A stretch of DNA of 27,035 nt from an uncultured Saprospiraceae bacterium (lineage in GTDB: Bacteria > Bacteroidota > Bacteroidia > Chitinophagales > Saprospiraceae), in the NCBI GenBank assembly GCA_937973565.1, contig CALJKQ010000271.1:1-27035 (forward strand), in the 5' to 3' direction. Within the stretch, counting starts at the first letter, position 1. The number at the start of each line of letters is the position of its first letter. The position numbers and the translations under genes were made by a program. The notes under the pieces were generated by a model. It did not search any database and was not told the origin of the DNA. It was given only the letters and a program-made list of their open reading frames with translations. This document shows, piece after piece, positions 7,888-16,413 of this stretch.

Positions 7888-10008
7888 ATGTATCCAAGCG
7901 ATATTCAAAAACTATATACAGAGCTGTCAAAACAATTCCTGAATACACCAGCTAACAAAGATCAAATTGATCTGCTCCGAAAAATTTTGCAGTTCCATGA
8001 ATGGAAGTATTACATCCAAAATGATCCTGTCATTTCTGACCATGAATACGATCTGCTGTTCAAGCAACTTCAAGCCATTGAAAGGGAACATCCCCAACTG
8101 GTTACGGCTGACTCCCCAAGCCAGCGGGTAGCAACGGATTTGGTGAGTGAGTTCAACACGGTAAAACACATTGTGCCCATGCTCAGCCTGGAAAACTCTT
8201 ACAATGAAGAAGATCTCCGGGATTTTGATGCACAGGTAAAAAAATTAACCGGCATGGATACGGATCAACAGGTAGTTTACGCAGTGGAACCCAAATTTGA
8301 TGGGGGCAGCATCGCTTTGGTCTATGAAGACGATGTGCTGATTCGGGCTGCCACCAGAGGAAATGGAATAGAAGGAGAAGAAATCACCCACAACATAAGA
8401 ACGCTGCAAAGTGTGCCTTTGAGAGCCCCATTTTCATCTCTCGGTATGAAACGGGTGGAGTTGCGTGGAGAAGCCCTCATCAGCAAAAAAAACTTTGAAG
8501 CCGTCAATGCAGCACGTGAAGACGAAGGACAGGTCTTGTTTGCCAACCCAAGAAATGCCGCCACTGGGGGTCTGAGAACAAAGGATCCCATGGAAACCAA
8601 AAGGAGGGGCATTGAGGCTTTTATGTTTCAGGCTGCCTACGCCGTAGATGAAGCCGGTAACAATATGTTTGAAAAATTCAATACCCATTTCGACAACATC
8701 AATCAACTTGGGGCACTGGGCTTCAAAATTCCAACCATCGAAAAAAAGAAATGTCTCGGCATCGATGAAGTGATCAGCTTTTGCCTGGAATGGCAGGAAA
8801 GAAGGGATAGCTACGAGTATGAGATCGACGGCATGGTAGTAAAGGTAAATGATTATGGACTACAGGATAAATGCGGCAGTACTGCTCACCACCCGCGTTG
8901 GGCCATTGCCTTTAAATTCAAAGCCAAACAGGCAACTTCAAAATTACTTTCTGTAGAATACCAGGTGGGTAAAATCGGAAGTATCACCCCGGTAGCTAAA
9001 ATTCAACCGGTGGCATTGGCGGGTGTTACAGTGAGTTCTATTTCACTGCACAACGAAGATTTTATCAAAAGCAAGGACTTAAGGATTGGAGATACGGTTC
9101 TGGTTGAAAGAGCCGGCGATGTAATTCCGTACATCGTAAAAAGTATGGATGAACTCCGTGATGGATCTGAAAGTCCCATCGTATTCCCTGAATACTGCCC
9201 GGTAAATACAACCAATACCAACGTTTTATTGATCAAGGAAGAAGGAGAATCTGCCTGGAGGTGCCCCAACTGTCTATGCGGTAAGCAGGATTTGCAACGG
9301 ATTATATTCCATGTGAGCAAAGATGCCATGGACATCGATGGTTTCGGAAAATCCTATGTGGAAAGATTTTATGAATTGGGCTGGATCAAAGACATGTCAG
9401 ATGTTTATAATCTGGATTACGAATTAATCGCCCAATTGGATGGCTTTGGCAAACGATCGGCTGAGAAATTGAAAAATGCCATTGAAAAAGCAAAAAAGAA
9501 CCCCATCCATAAATTGCTGCATTCTCTGTCTATCCACCACCTGGGCAAAAAAGCTTCCAAATTGCTGGCAGAACAAATTCCCCATGTGCTGGAATTAAAA
9601 GAATGGCCCAAAGAAAAATTCACCGATATTAAGGATATTGGCCCGGTGGTGGCAGACAATGTGATTGCATTTTTCTCCCAGGAACACAACATTGCCATGC
9701 TGCAGCGCATGGAAGATCGGGGTGTCAATCTTCACCAAACCCAGGACGACAAACCGCTGGAAGTGTCTGCAGATGGAATTTTTGCGGGTAAAACCATATT
9801 ATTTACAGGCACATTAACCACCATGGGCAGAAAAGAAGCCGAAGAATTGGCCGCCAGACATGGTGCAAAAAATATTTCAGCAGTGAGTTCTAATCTCAAC
9901 ATTTTGGTGGTCGGAGAAAAAGCAGGTTCCAAACTGGCCAAAGCCAAAGCCCTGGGTACCGTTGAAATCATGACCGAGGAAGAATTTGTAGCCGCCCTCA
10001 ATACCTGA
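7888..10008 (+). CDS. ligA: NAD-dependent DNA ligase
   Basis: Essential replicative ligase that seals nicks using NAD. The protein has 706 residues, slightly longer than the common 670. Domains in order are Ia (1-75, HEWKYYIQNDPVISDHEYD), adenylation domain with nucleotidyl-accepting Lys136 in EPKFDGGS, OB fold (about 335-430, YQVGKIGSITPVAKI), zinc finger (437-464), helix-hairpin-helix region (about 465-620, GFGKRSAEKLKNAIEKAK) and BRCT (about 630-706, FAGKTILFTGTLTTMGRKEA). The zinc finger is atypical: C437-P-V-N440 has Asn where the second Cys is expected, the spacing to the third Cys (C459) is long, and an extra Cys (C462) lies before C464. All other motifs look intact, so the enzyme should be functional. 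Confidence 0.96.
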   Translation: MYPSDIQKLYTELSKQFLNTPANKDQIDLLRKILQFHEWKYYIQNDPVISDHEYDLLFKQLQAIEREHPQLVTADSPSQRVATDLVSEFNTVKHIVPMLSLENSYNEEDLRDFDAQVKKLTGMDTDQQVVYAVEPKFDGGSIALVYEDDVLIRAATRGNGIEGEEITHNIRTLQSVPLRAPFSSLGMKRVELRGEALISKKNFEAVNAAREDEGQVLFANPRNAATGGLRTKDPMETKRRGIEAFMFQAAYAVDEAGNNMFEKFNTHFDNINQLGALGFKIPTIEKKKCLGIDEVISFCLEWQERRDSYEYEIDGMVVKVNDYGLQDKCGSTAHHPRWAIAFKFKAKQATSKLLSVEYQVGKIGSITPVAKIQPVALAGVTVSSISLHNEDFIKSKDLRIGDTVLVERAGDVIPYIVKSMDELRDGSESPIVFPEYCPVNTTNTNVLLIKEEGESAWRCPNCLCGKQDLQRIIFHVSKDAMDIDGFGKSYVERFYELGWIKDMSDVYNLDYELIAQLDGFGKRSAEKLKNAIEKAKKNPIHKLLHSLSIHHLGKKASKLLAEQIPHVLELKEWPKEKFTDIKDIGPVVADNVIAFFSQEHNIAMLQRMEDRGVNLHQTQDDKPLEVSADGIFAGKTILFTGTLTTMGRKEAEELAARHGAKNISAVSSNLNILVVGEKAGSKLAKAKALGTVEIMTEEEFVAALNT

Positions 10009-10085
10009 AATCAAACACTGTTGGGGCTGGTCAAAACTCCGGCATCATTCAACCAATACGATTCTCTGTAAGTTGAAGCGTTCGG

Positions 10086-12365
10086 TTATTTCATTTTAAG
10101 CATTGGCAAGCACCTCCTTATTCCGCTTTTATCAGTGGCACAAACCCTGTACTGCCCATTAGGCCAGTTGGACAATGATAGCTGGTGGTTTTCATTTTGC
10201 ATCTGCTCTTCCAGCAACATTACACCATTGTTTTGAAAGACTTCCAGCATCCAGTTGTTCTCACCTTTGAAGGATACATTGAGTGATTGGTAGGCAGGGT
10301 TGGGAAAAATGCTGAAGCGATTCGGATCAGTGTCGGTCGTACCCACCAGGTCTGTGCCATTACAATCTTCGTCGATGCCGTTACCAGGTATGTCCGGAGC
10401 ACCTGGATAAATACCGGCATTCTCATCATTGCAATCTGTTTCTGCCGGGTAGCCATCGCGATCCACGTCAATAACCACACTTATCAAAAATGATTTCTGA
10501 CAGCCTTTGGCATCTTCCAGTACAACTGTATATTGTCCGCTTGAATCAGCCTTCAAAAAAGCTCCAATAGACTGAATACCGGGCGGAAGAACCAGGGTAT
10601 AAGGCATGGTACCACCCTTGCCCTGCCAGTAGATGGTATCATTGGAAACAGTCAATTCTACTTGCAGAGATTCGGGGATTACTACATTGATATTGCACTC
10701 TGTATAGGCTGTATCATCTGCATCGGTAACTTTTATACAGTGTACTCCGCTTGTATAAAATACAAAGCTGTCTATGGGCAAAGAGGGTCCGTTATCCAAT
10801 GAATACAAATAAGGAGGGTAGCCTCCCGTAGGCTCAAGACTTACCACCACACTGTCACCCGGACAAACAGCGGGTTCTGTTTTATAAATAAAACTGAGTG
10901 GAGCCACTTCATCGGGGTACAAAGTAAAATCTGATATGACCGGTATATGATCGGATCCGGTGCGCGAATCTGTAGTGAGCAAATTTTGATCCTGTAATAC
11001 TTCAAGGGGAAGGTGGGCTGTTTCCATTATAAAGCTGTTTTCAAGCCTCATCACACTTCCTGTGTACAGCATGTAATCCAGTCGACCCGGCATGTAAGTA
11101 TTGTCATTGTCATACCAGGTGTAAGTAAAAGGCGTACCCGGCACAAAAGGTTTGGCATCTTCAAGTGATGTTTCATCCCAATCGGGTTTAAAGTCCCGAC
11201 CGAATAATCCTTCATTTAAAATGTCTCCATCTCTCAATGTCATCCTTTGACGATTGAGACCTACAAAATTCATGTCCCCTAAAATAATAGTGGGTGTCCC
11301 TGCAGGATAGAAAAATCCTACCCCTTGGTTTTCTTTCATATTTCTGTACCGCTGCATGATGGCATCCACCTCCGATTGCCGGTCTTCATCATTGTCGCAA
11401 CAGGGAAGATGGGCATTAAAAATTACCATGGGTTTATCACATTTTTCGCCGGTATAAATCAAATAAATCCCGGTCCCATTGAGCGAGGCAGATGCTTCAA
11501 TACAATACCTTGTTACGGTCACAATGTCGGGACTAATTCTTACAGCCTTCCAGCTCTGCCCTATAGGGAGCGGAATAGCTTGATTCATGAGATTCATCAC
11601 ATCAACCGCTGCTGTGCTGCTGTACAATTCCTGAAAACAAATAATGTCCGGATTCACAGCCTGTATCAACTTCAATTGCGCTTCTCCTGTTATGGGACTG
11701 GTAAGCCCGTCTCGGGCAGAATTGTAACTCATGATGCGCACGTGCTCCGGCTTCTTTTTATAAAAGCTAAACGACCTCACACCAGGCAAACCTCCTGTCT
11801 TCATCTCATAGGCCAGTATATTACCTTCATTGGGAATGGCATCCCCATCGATCACCCTATTTTTTAAAACAACGGCTATCTGATCACCCATAGTCATAAG
11901 ACTGAAGCCCCTGTCTACAACCCTGCTGATGCTCAATTCATAAAAATGGCTGCTCACCGATGGAAGACATATAAGACCTAAATCATTGTGTCGCAATCGC
12001 TGACTGCTGCCGCTGGAATTATAGGCGAAAATGTCTCTTTCTCCAAATACAACCATCAATTCAGCTCCGATGCCCGACTCTTTTAAACCGGTTGTTGCCT
12101 TATTATCAAAATCAATGAGCAAACTTACCTCATTGTTCTCCTGGAGAATTATTTCCCGGTCAAGCTCAAACCTGAGGTATAGATTTTCGGCATCGTTGGT
12201 GATCCACAAGTTTTTTAAATCCAGCTCTGATGTCTGTCCATCTCCTTCATCGTTTGCGATCAAGGCGGTAGCAGGCCAATCACTCAATACCTCATCAATG
12301 TAAATCTGAGCTGCAACACTTTGTATTAGTAAAATGAATACAATTAAAAAGTTTAAAGACCGCAT
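10086..12365 (-). CDS. Secreted endonuclease/exonuclease/phosphatase-family protein, T9SS cargo
   Basis: The 759-residue start at the ATG ending at 12365 was chosen because it gives a clean signal peptide (MRSLNFLIVFILLIQSVAAQ); an upstream ATG would add 29 unlikely residues. Residues 21-195 resemble a CBM9/DOMON-like binding domain (WITNDAENLYLRFELD, SLLIDFDNKATTG). Residues 209-480 form the nuclease/phosphatase domain, with Glu246 (ICFQELY), NAHLP (317-321), GDMN (363-366) and the catalytic SDH (471-473). Residues 495-565 look like an Ig/SprB-type module. Residues 633-672 form a MopE-like putative calcium-binding motif (DVDRDGYP...DCND...DEDCNG). The last 75 residues are a type A T9SS sorting domain (FSIFPNPAYQ). 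It probably acts at the cell surface or outside on nucleic acids, phospholipids or phosphosugars; the substrate cannot be told. Confidence 0.85.
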   Translation of the reverse strand: MRSLNFLIVFILLIQSVAAQIYIDEVLSDWPATALIANDEGDGQTSELDLKNLWITNDAENLYLRFELDREIILQENNEVSLLIDFDNKATTGLKESGIGAELMVVFGERDIFAYNSSGSSQRLRHNDLGLICLPSVSSHFYELSISRVVDRGFSLMTMGDQIAVVLKNRVIDGDAIPNEGNILAYEMKTGGLPGVRSFSFYKKKPEHVRIMSYNSARDGLTSPITGEAQLKLIQAVNPDIICFQELYSSTAAVDVMNLMNQAIPLPIGQSWKAVRISPDIVTVTRYCIEASASLNGTGIYLIYTGEKCDKPMVIFNAHLPCCDNDEDRQSEVDAIMQRYRNMKENQGVGFFYPAGTPTIILGDMNFVGLNRQRMTLRDGDILNEGLFGRDFKPDWDETSLEDAKPFVPGTPFTYTWYDNDNTYMPGRLDYMLYTGSVMRLENSFIMETAHLPLEVLQDQNLLTTDSRTGSDHIPVISDFTLYPDEVAPLSFIYKTEPAVCPGDSVVVSLEPTGGYPPYLYSLDNGPSLPIDSFVFYTSGVHCIKVTDADDTAYTECNINVVIPESLQVELTVSNDTIYWQGKGGTMPYTLVLPPGIQSIGAFLKADSSGQYTVVLEDAKGCQKSFLISVVIDVDRDGYPAETDCNDENAGIYPGAPDIPGNGIDEDCNGTDLVGTTDTDPNRFSIFPNPAYQSLNVSFKGENNWMLEVFQNNGVMLLEEQMQNENHQLSLSNWPNGQYRVCATDKSGIRRCLPMLKMK

Positions 12366-12386
12366 GTGCGTTTTATGTAAAGTCAA

Positions 12387-12394
12387 CAAAGATA
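12387..12394 (-). promoter_or_regulatory. Candidate -7 box for the secreted nuclease gene
   Basis: On the minus strand this reads TATCTTTG, a full match to the Bacteroidota -7 consensus TAnnTTTG, 21 bases before the chosen ATG. No TTTG is found 19-21 bases further upstream, so support rests on one box in AT-rich DNA. Confidence 0.3.
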
Positions 12395-12479
12395 TGCTAA
12401 GTTGCAGGAATTCTGAGGAAGTCTGTACCCAAAATAACTCAAATTCACACATTTTAACACCTTACCATAAGTCGCCCCT

Positions 12480-12511
12480 TTTGACATACCTATATAAAAA
12501 AATAATATTTG
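12480..12511 (+). promoter_or_regulatory. Candidate Bacteroidota sigma-A-type promoter for the rimK-like operon
   Basis: TTTG at 12480-12483 is followed after 19 bases by TAATATTTG (12503-12511). This fits the TTTG / TAnnTTTG pattern with one extra base in the -7 box. The expected transcription start is near 12518, about 20 bases before the ATG at 12538. The position supports the shorter start of the ATP-grasp gene, because the longer in-frame start at 12334 would lie upstream of this promoter and inside the divergent nuclease gene. Confidence 0.5.
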
Positions 12512-12537
12512 TATCTTGCCAAAGATTAAAGTCAAAA

Positions 12538-13416
12538 ATGAACATTGTTGTTTTATCCAGGAACCCCTCATTGTACAGCACACAAGCCATTGTGGAAGCC
12601 GGTAGAAAAAGACATCACTATGTTAGGGTGCTGGATCACATGTTTTGTGATCTCATCATTGAAAAAGACAACATTGAAATTTACTACAACTTCCAAAAAC
12701 TGGAAAATATACATGCCGTAATCCCCAGAATAGGCACCACCGCTACCTCTTTTGGTTCAGCAGTAATCCGACAGTTTGAGTCGAAAGGCGTATTTACAAC
12801 ACTTACGGCAGAGGCTTTGTTGAAAGCCAGAAATAAACTTACCTGTATGCAAATTTTGGCAGGAGCCGGCATTGGTGTAGCCAGAACGGGCATATCCAAA
12901 AATTTGTACACTTTGCCCTTTGTCATTGATAAAATAGGCCAGGCACCTTTCATTGTCAAACTGGCCACCGGCACCCAGGGCTTAGGAGTAATTTTGTCGG
13001 AATCCAAATCCAATGCTGAAGCCATCATTGAAGCCTTTCAGCGGAGTGAGGAAAAAGTCCTGGTGCAAAAATTTATTGAGGAGTCCAAAGGTTGCGACAT
13101 CAGGGTATTTGTCATCGATGGTCAGGTTGTGGGTTCGATGAAAAGAATGGCCAAAGTGGGAGAGTTTCGATCCAATCTACACAGAGGGGCTCAATCCATA
13201 CCGGTAAAGCTCACTGCGGAAGAAGAGGAAACGGCCTTAAAAGCGACTGCCATGATGGGGCTTAAAATTGCGGGCGTAGATATGCTGCAAAGCAAAGAAG
13301 GCCCCCTTGTATTGGAAGTTAATGCATCTCCGGGTCTCGAAGGCATCGAAGGTACCACCCAATTGGACATTGCCGGCAAGATCATAGAATTCATTGAAAG
13401 AAGCGTAGTGCCATGA
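12538..13416 (+). CDS. RimK-like ATP-grasp ligase
   Basis: ATP-dependent carboxylate-amine ligase of the RimK family. Known members add glutamate to the C-terminus of ribosomal protein S6 or make glutamyl tails on other acceptors. The 292-residue form from the ATG at 12538 starts with the RimK-like first strand (MNIVVLSRNPSLYSTQ). ATP-grasp features include PFIVKLATGTQGLGV (137-151), the EEKVLVQKFIE strand (171-181), DIRVFVIDGQVVGSMKR (187-203), RSNLHRGAQ (211-219) and the metal-binding LEVNASPGLEGIE (259-271, with Glu260 and Asn262). It overlaps the next gene by 4 bp (ATGA), so the ligase and the downstream deacylase are probably translated together and may act on the same amide bond. The S6 substrate is not shown by the sequence. 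Confidence 0.88.
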   Translation: MNIVVLSRNPSLYSTQAIVEAGRKRHHYVRVLDHMFCDLIIEKDNIEIYYNFQKLENIHAVIPRIGTTATSFGSAVIRQFESKGVFTTLTAEALLKARNKLTCMQILAGAGIGVARTGISKNLYTLPFVIDKIGQAPFIVKLATGTQGLGVILSESKSNAEAIIEAFQRSEEKVLVQKFIEESKGCDIRVFVIDGQVVGSMKRMAKVGEFRSNLHRGAQSIPVKLTAEEEETALKATAMMGLKIAGVDMLQSKEGPLVLEVNASPGLEGIEGTTQLDIAGKIIEFIERSVVP

Positions 13417-14408
13417 AAGCCGATGCATACAAAGCACCTTTCCCGGAAGCCATCAAAATACAGGATGAATCGATACTCCCCGGTCAACAGGCGAAAATAC
13501 TCTTGGGTGCGGGTAAACTTCCCAGCGGCTCTCAGCTATCCATAACCACCCATGTTTTCAGAGCTGCCAACCCCGGCCCTACCCTATTGTTGCTGGGAGG
13601 TATCCATGGAGATGAAATCAACGGCATAGAAATCATTACCAGCCTGCTGGAAGCCAAATATCTCCACCAACTCAAAGCGGGTTGTGTCCTCGCCATTCCG
13701 CTGCTCAATGTTTTTGGCTTCAACAATTTATCAAGAGACATGCCCGATGGCAAAGATGTAAATCGCAGCTTTCCCGGCAACAAGTCGGGGTCTCTCGCTT
13801 CCAGGGTAGCCCGCAGTCTTACGCAGCATATTTTGCCGTATGCAGATTTTGCCATTGACCTGCATACAGGAGGAGCCCACCGGTACAATTATCCACACAC
13901 CCGCTACACCCCGGGCGATGATTCTTCCCAAATGTTGGCCGAAGTATTTGGTGCACCGTTCGCGGTTCGTCAGCCATTGATCTCACACTCATTCAGAAAA
14001 GTAGCCAACGATATGAAAACGCATGTCCTGGTATATGAGGCAGGAGAATCGGGCAGAATCGATCCACTGGCTGTAAACGCCGGAATGAAAGGTATCCTCA
14101 ACGTACTCAGCTACCTCGATATGCTGCCTTCATCCTATTATTCAACGCCCGGGAGGACTACCCTCCATTTCAATAAAACCCATTGGGTACGGGCTGCTAA
14201 TCCGGGCATATTTTCTGCCACGGTGGGTGCCGGTGATAAAGTTCTGGAAGGTACACTGTTGGGCAACATCAAAGATCCCTACGGGGTAAAATCCTATGCC
14301 ATCACCAGCAAAGTTGCCGGTCATATTATAGGCATCAATCACGCCGCTGTAGTCAACCAGGGCGATGCTATATTTCACATTGGAAGATATGATGAAAAAC
14401 ACAGTTAA
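13413..14408 (+). CDS. Succinylglutamate desuccinylase / aspartoacylase family zinc deacylase
   Basis: Zinc-dependent amidohydrolase of the M14-related AstE/AspA family, 331 residues. Zinc ligands are visible as His65 and Glu68 in GGIHGDEINGIE and His151 in DLHTGGAH. RDMPDGKDVNRSFPGN (108-123) is the substrate-binding loop and VYEAGES (207-213) carries the likely catalytic Glu209. The C-terminal 90 residues form the beta-rich cap typical of this family (GIFSATVGAGDKVLEGTLLG). There is no signal peptide, so it is cytoplasmic. It starts inside the stop region of the RimK-like gene (ATGA). AstE-like proteins are frequent RimK partners, which suggests trimming of what the ligase adds rather than arginine catabolism, since no other ast genes are present. 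Confidence 0.87.
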   Translation: MKADAYKAPFPEAIKIQDESILPGQQAKILLGAGKLPSGSQLSITTHVFRAANPGPTLLLLGGIHGDEINGIEIITSLLEAKYLHQLKAGCVLAIPLLNVFGFNNLSRDMPDGKDVNRSFPGNKSGSLASRVARSLTQHILPYADFAIDLHTGGAHRYNYPHTRYTPGDDSSQMLAEVFGAPFAVRQPLISHSFRKVANDMKTHVLVYEAGESGRIDPLAVNAGMKGILNVLSYLDMLPSSYYSTPGRTTLHFNKTHWVRAANPGIFSATVGAGDKVLEGTLLGNIKDPYGVKSYAITSKVAGHIIGINHAAVVNQGDAIFHIGRYDEKHS

Positions 14409-15834
14409 TATTTTTTACTGGCTTTTCAGTTGCTGGGCTGCAATTGCTCAAAGCCCCTCTGAAATCATCAACACCTGGGCCGATGGTGAACCCTGGAAAC
14501 ACGCACATGTCGGCATTGCGCTTCACGAAGTTAGCTCTGGAAATCTGGTAGCAGGTTACAACCACGATAAATGCCTCGTTCCGGCCTCATCCCTGAAGGT
14601 ACTATCTTCTTTTATCACCCTGGATTTATTAGGCAAAGATTTTAGCTATAAAACACTTTTGGCGTACGATGGACTGATAACCGATTCTATCCTTCGCGGC
14701 AATGTTCATTTAATAGGCTCCGGCGATCCTTCCCTTGGATCCCGAAGGTATGCCGACAAACTCAACTTCAGCGAATTACCTTCTTATCTGGCCCTGCAAA
14801 TTGCCAAAGCAGGTATTAAAAAAATCGAGGGCAAGGTCATTTGTGATGAATCTTATTTTGATTCTTTTCCGATTGCCCCTTCCTGGCAATGGAATGACCT
14901 GGGCAGCAATTTTGCGTGCGGTGCCTGGGGCATCAATGTCAATGAAAATGAATACGACCTTTGGTTCAATACACAATTTAGTATTGGGGACACAGCAGCC
15001 CTGTTGACTATTTCACCCGATATCCCCAACCTCCTGCTTTCCAATGAAGTCGTTATCGATGAAGAAAATTCGGGAGACAATACTTACATTTTTGGTGGTC
15101 CCTATGATTACAACAAAAGAATTGTGGGCACTTTACCCAAAGACCGGGAAGCATTCAGGATCAAAGGTTCCATACCGGATCCTCCCAAATTACTGGCGCA
15201 AAGTTTATTGCACCAACTCAACCATCTGGGCATCGAAGCGGCTGACTTTGCAGTGGTATCAAGACCCGGAACCAGACCTGACCTTGTAGGCATTGACACC
15301 CTGGAGTCCATGCCTTTGGCCGATCTGGTGCGCTCTGCCAACTTTCATTCCATTAACCTGTACTGTGAATCATTTTTGAAAACCCTGGGTGCCAAATTTG
15401 GTAGTCGGGGGGCAGGTTCGGAAGGCATCACCGTAATTAAAAATTATCTTTCTGCACAAGGATTGGATATCACCCCCCTTCACATGGAAGACGGCAGCGG
15501 ACTGTCGGCAAGAAACTATGTAAGTCCCAACATATTAAGTAGCTTCCTGGCAAAATTTGCGCAAAAACAAAGTCCGGAATTTACAGTTTCGTTTTTACCG
15601 CAGGCCGGTTCTCAGGGAACCGTCAGAAGAATGCTCAGGAATTCCGATGCCCTGGGACATGTATGGATGAAAAGCGGTTCTATGAATAAAATCATTTCAT
15701 ACACGGGTATGCTCCGTACACAAAAAGGAAGCTGGTATTCCTTTTCGATTATGATCAATGCCTTTCAGATGCCAGGCCTGGCAGCCAGAAAATCGATTGA
15801 AGAATTACTCAGTCAATTATATACTCACTTATAA
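14392..15834 (+). CDS. dacB: D-alanyl-D-alanine carboxypeptidase/endopeptidase, PBP4 type
   Basis: Peptidase family S13 (low-molecular-mass class C PBP), acting in the periplasm on peptidoglycan stem peptides. The ATG at 14392 gives a 480-residue protein with a signal peptide ending in WAAIAQ; two other in-frame ATGs (14365 and 14389) would add 9 or 1 residues. The active-site SxxK is S66-S-L-K69 (PASSLKVL), the second motif is SIN (320-322) in HSINLYCE, DGSGLSARN (367-375) is a family signature, and the KTG triad is K427-S-G429 in WMKSGSMNK. SIN and KSG are mild variants of the usual S-x-N and KTG. It overlaps the previous gene by 17 bp, so it is in the same operon as the ligase and deacylase. 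Confidence 0.92.
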   Translation: MKNTVNIFYWLFSCWAAIAQSPSEIINTWADGEPWKHAHVGIALHEVSSGNLVAGYNHDKCLVPASSLKVLSSFITLDLLGKDFSYKTLLAYDGLITDSILRGNVHLIGSGDPSLGSRRYADKLNFSELPSYLALQIAKAGIKKIEGKVICDESYFDSFPIAPSWQWNDLGSNFACGAWGINVNENEYDLWFNTQFSIGDTAALLTISPDIPNLLLSNEVVIDEENSGDNTYIFGGPYDYNKRIVGTLPKDREAFRIKGSIPDPPKLLAQSLLHQLNHLGIEAADFAVVSRPGTRPDLVGIDTLESMPLADLVRSANFHSINLYCESFLKTLGAKFGSRGAGSEGITVIKNYLSAQGLDITPLHMEDGSGLSARNYVSPNILSSFLAKFAQKQSPEFTVSFLPQAGSQGTVRRMLRNSDALGHVWMKSGSMNKIISYTGMLRTQKGSWYSFSIMINAFQMPGLAARKSIEELLSQLYTHL

Positions 15835-15846
15835 TTTTAATATGCC

Positions 15847-16407
15847 ATGAGTTCTTTATCAGAAAAATGGACCCTTGATATAAAAAAGCTCTCTGATGCC
15901 ATACAATCAGAATTTGGACGCTTACCGGCTGATTTGCTCGCAAGTAAAATTTCTGAAAAGGACTGGTCCATTGCTGAAATCTTTTCTCACATTATTACCG
16001 TGAATGAAAGCTATTATCCTCTCTTTGACCAAATCCAAAAGGGCAAGTACGTCTACAGCATGTTGGGAAATTTTGCTTTTATCCGAAAGTACTTCGGCAA
16101 TATCATTTTAAAATCTGTATTGCCAACAAATCCTAAAAAACAAAAGACTTTGCCTTTGTGGCAACCCAAAACCGATATTGATTCGCAAACCATCATCGGG
16201 GATGTTCAAACCCATTTCATTGATTTATCATCCAGGATAGAAAATCTAGAACCGCTCATTAAGAGAAATGTTACTATTGCCTCACCGGCCAATGACATGA
16301 TTGTATACGACATTCAAACAGCACTCGATATCATCGTAGCCCACATGAAAAGACACTTTGAACAAGCCCGCCGCACTAAGCAGGCCATCGTTCCCAATGC
16401 TTTATAA
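15847..16407 (+). CDS. DinB-like putative metal-dependent protein
   Basis: The protein has 186 residues and is predicted as a four-helix bundle of the DinB/YfiT superfamily. The helix WSIAEIFSHIITVNESYYPLF (residues 38-58) corresponds to the conserved W-S-x-x-E-I-x-x-H-I segment, and the last helix AHMKRHFEQARR contains a second potential metal-ligand His. There is no signal peptide. Some relatives are thiol-dependent S-transferases for bacillithiol or mycothiol, but nothing in the sequence tells the substrate. It follows dacB by 12 bp and ends 6 bp from the stop of the convergent VIT-domain gene, so it is probably the last gene of the rimK-like operon. Confidence 0.75.
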   Translation: MSSLSEKWTLDIKKLSDAIQSEFGRLPADLLASKISEKDWSIAEIFSHIITVNESYYPLFDQIQKGKYVYSMLGNFAFIRKYFGNIILKSVLPTNPKKQKTLPLWQPKTDIDSQTIIGDVQTHFIDLSSRIENLEPLIKRNVTIASPANDMIVYDIQTALDIIVAHMKRHFEQARRTKQAIVPNAL

Positions 16408-16413
16408 TCTGGA

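Noticed and set aside
10009..10085. Intrinsic terminator between convergent ligA and the nuclease gene
   Set aside because: No stem of useful length with a following T-run was found in the 77 bases on either strand.
11325..11867. 180-codon open frame on the + strand inside the secreted nuclease gene
   Set aside because: It lies antisense to the catalytic domain, its translation has no recognisable domain, and the opposite strand is clearly coding.
12334..12537. N-terminal extension of the RimK-like gene from an upstream ATG
   Set aside because: The 68 extra residues have no RimK similarity, overlap the 5' end of the divergent nuclease gene, and lie upstream of the best promoter candidate; the ATG at 12538 begins the normal first strand.
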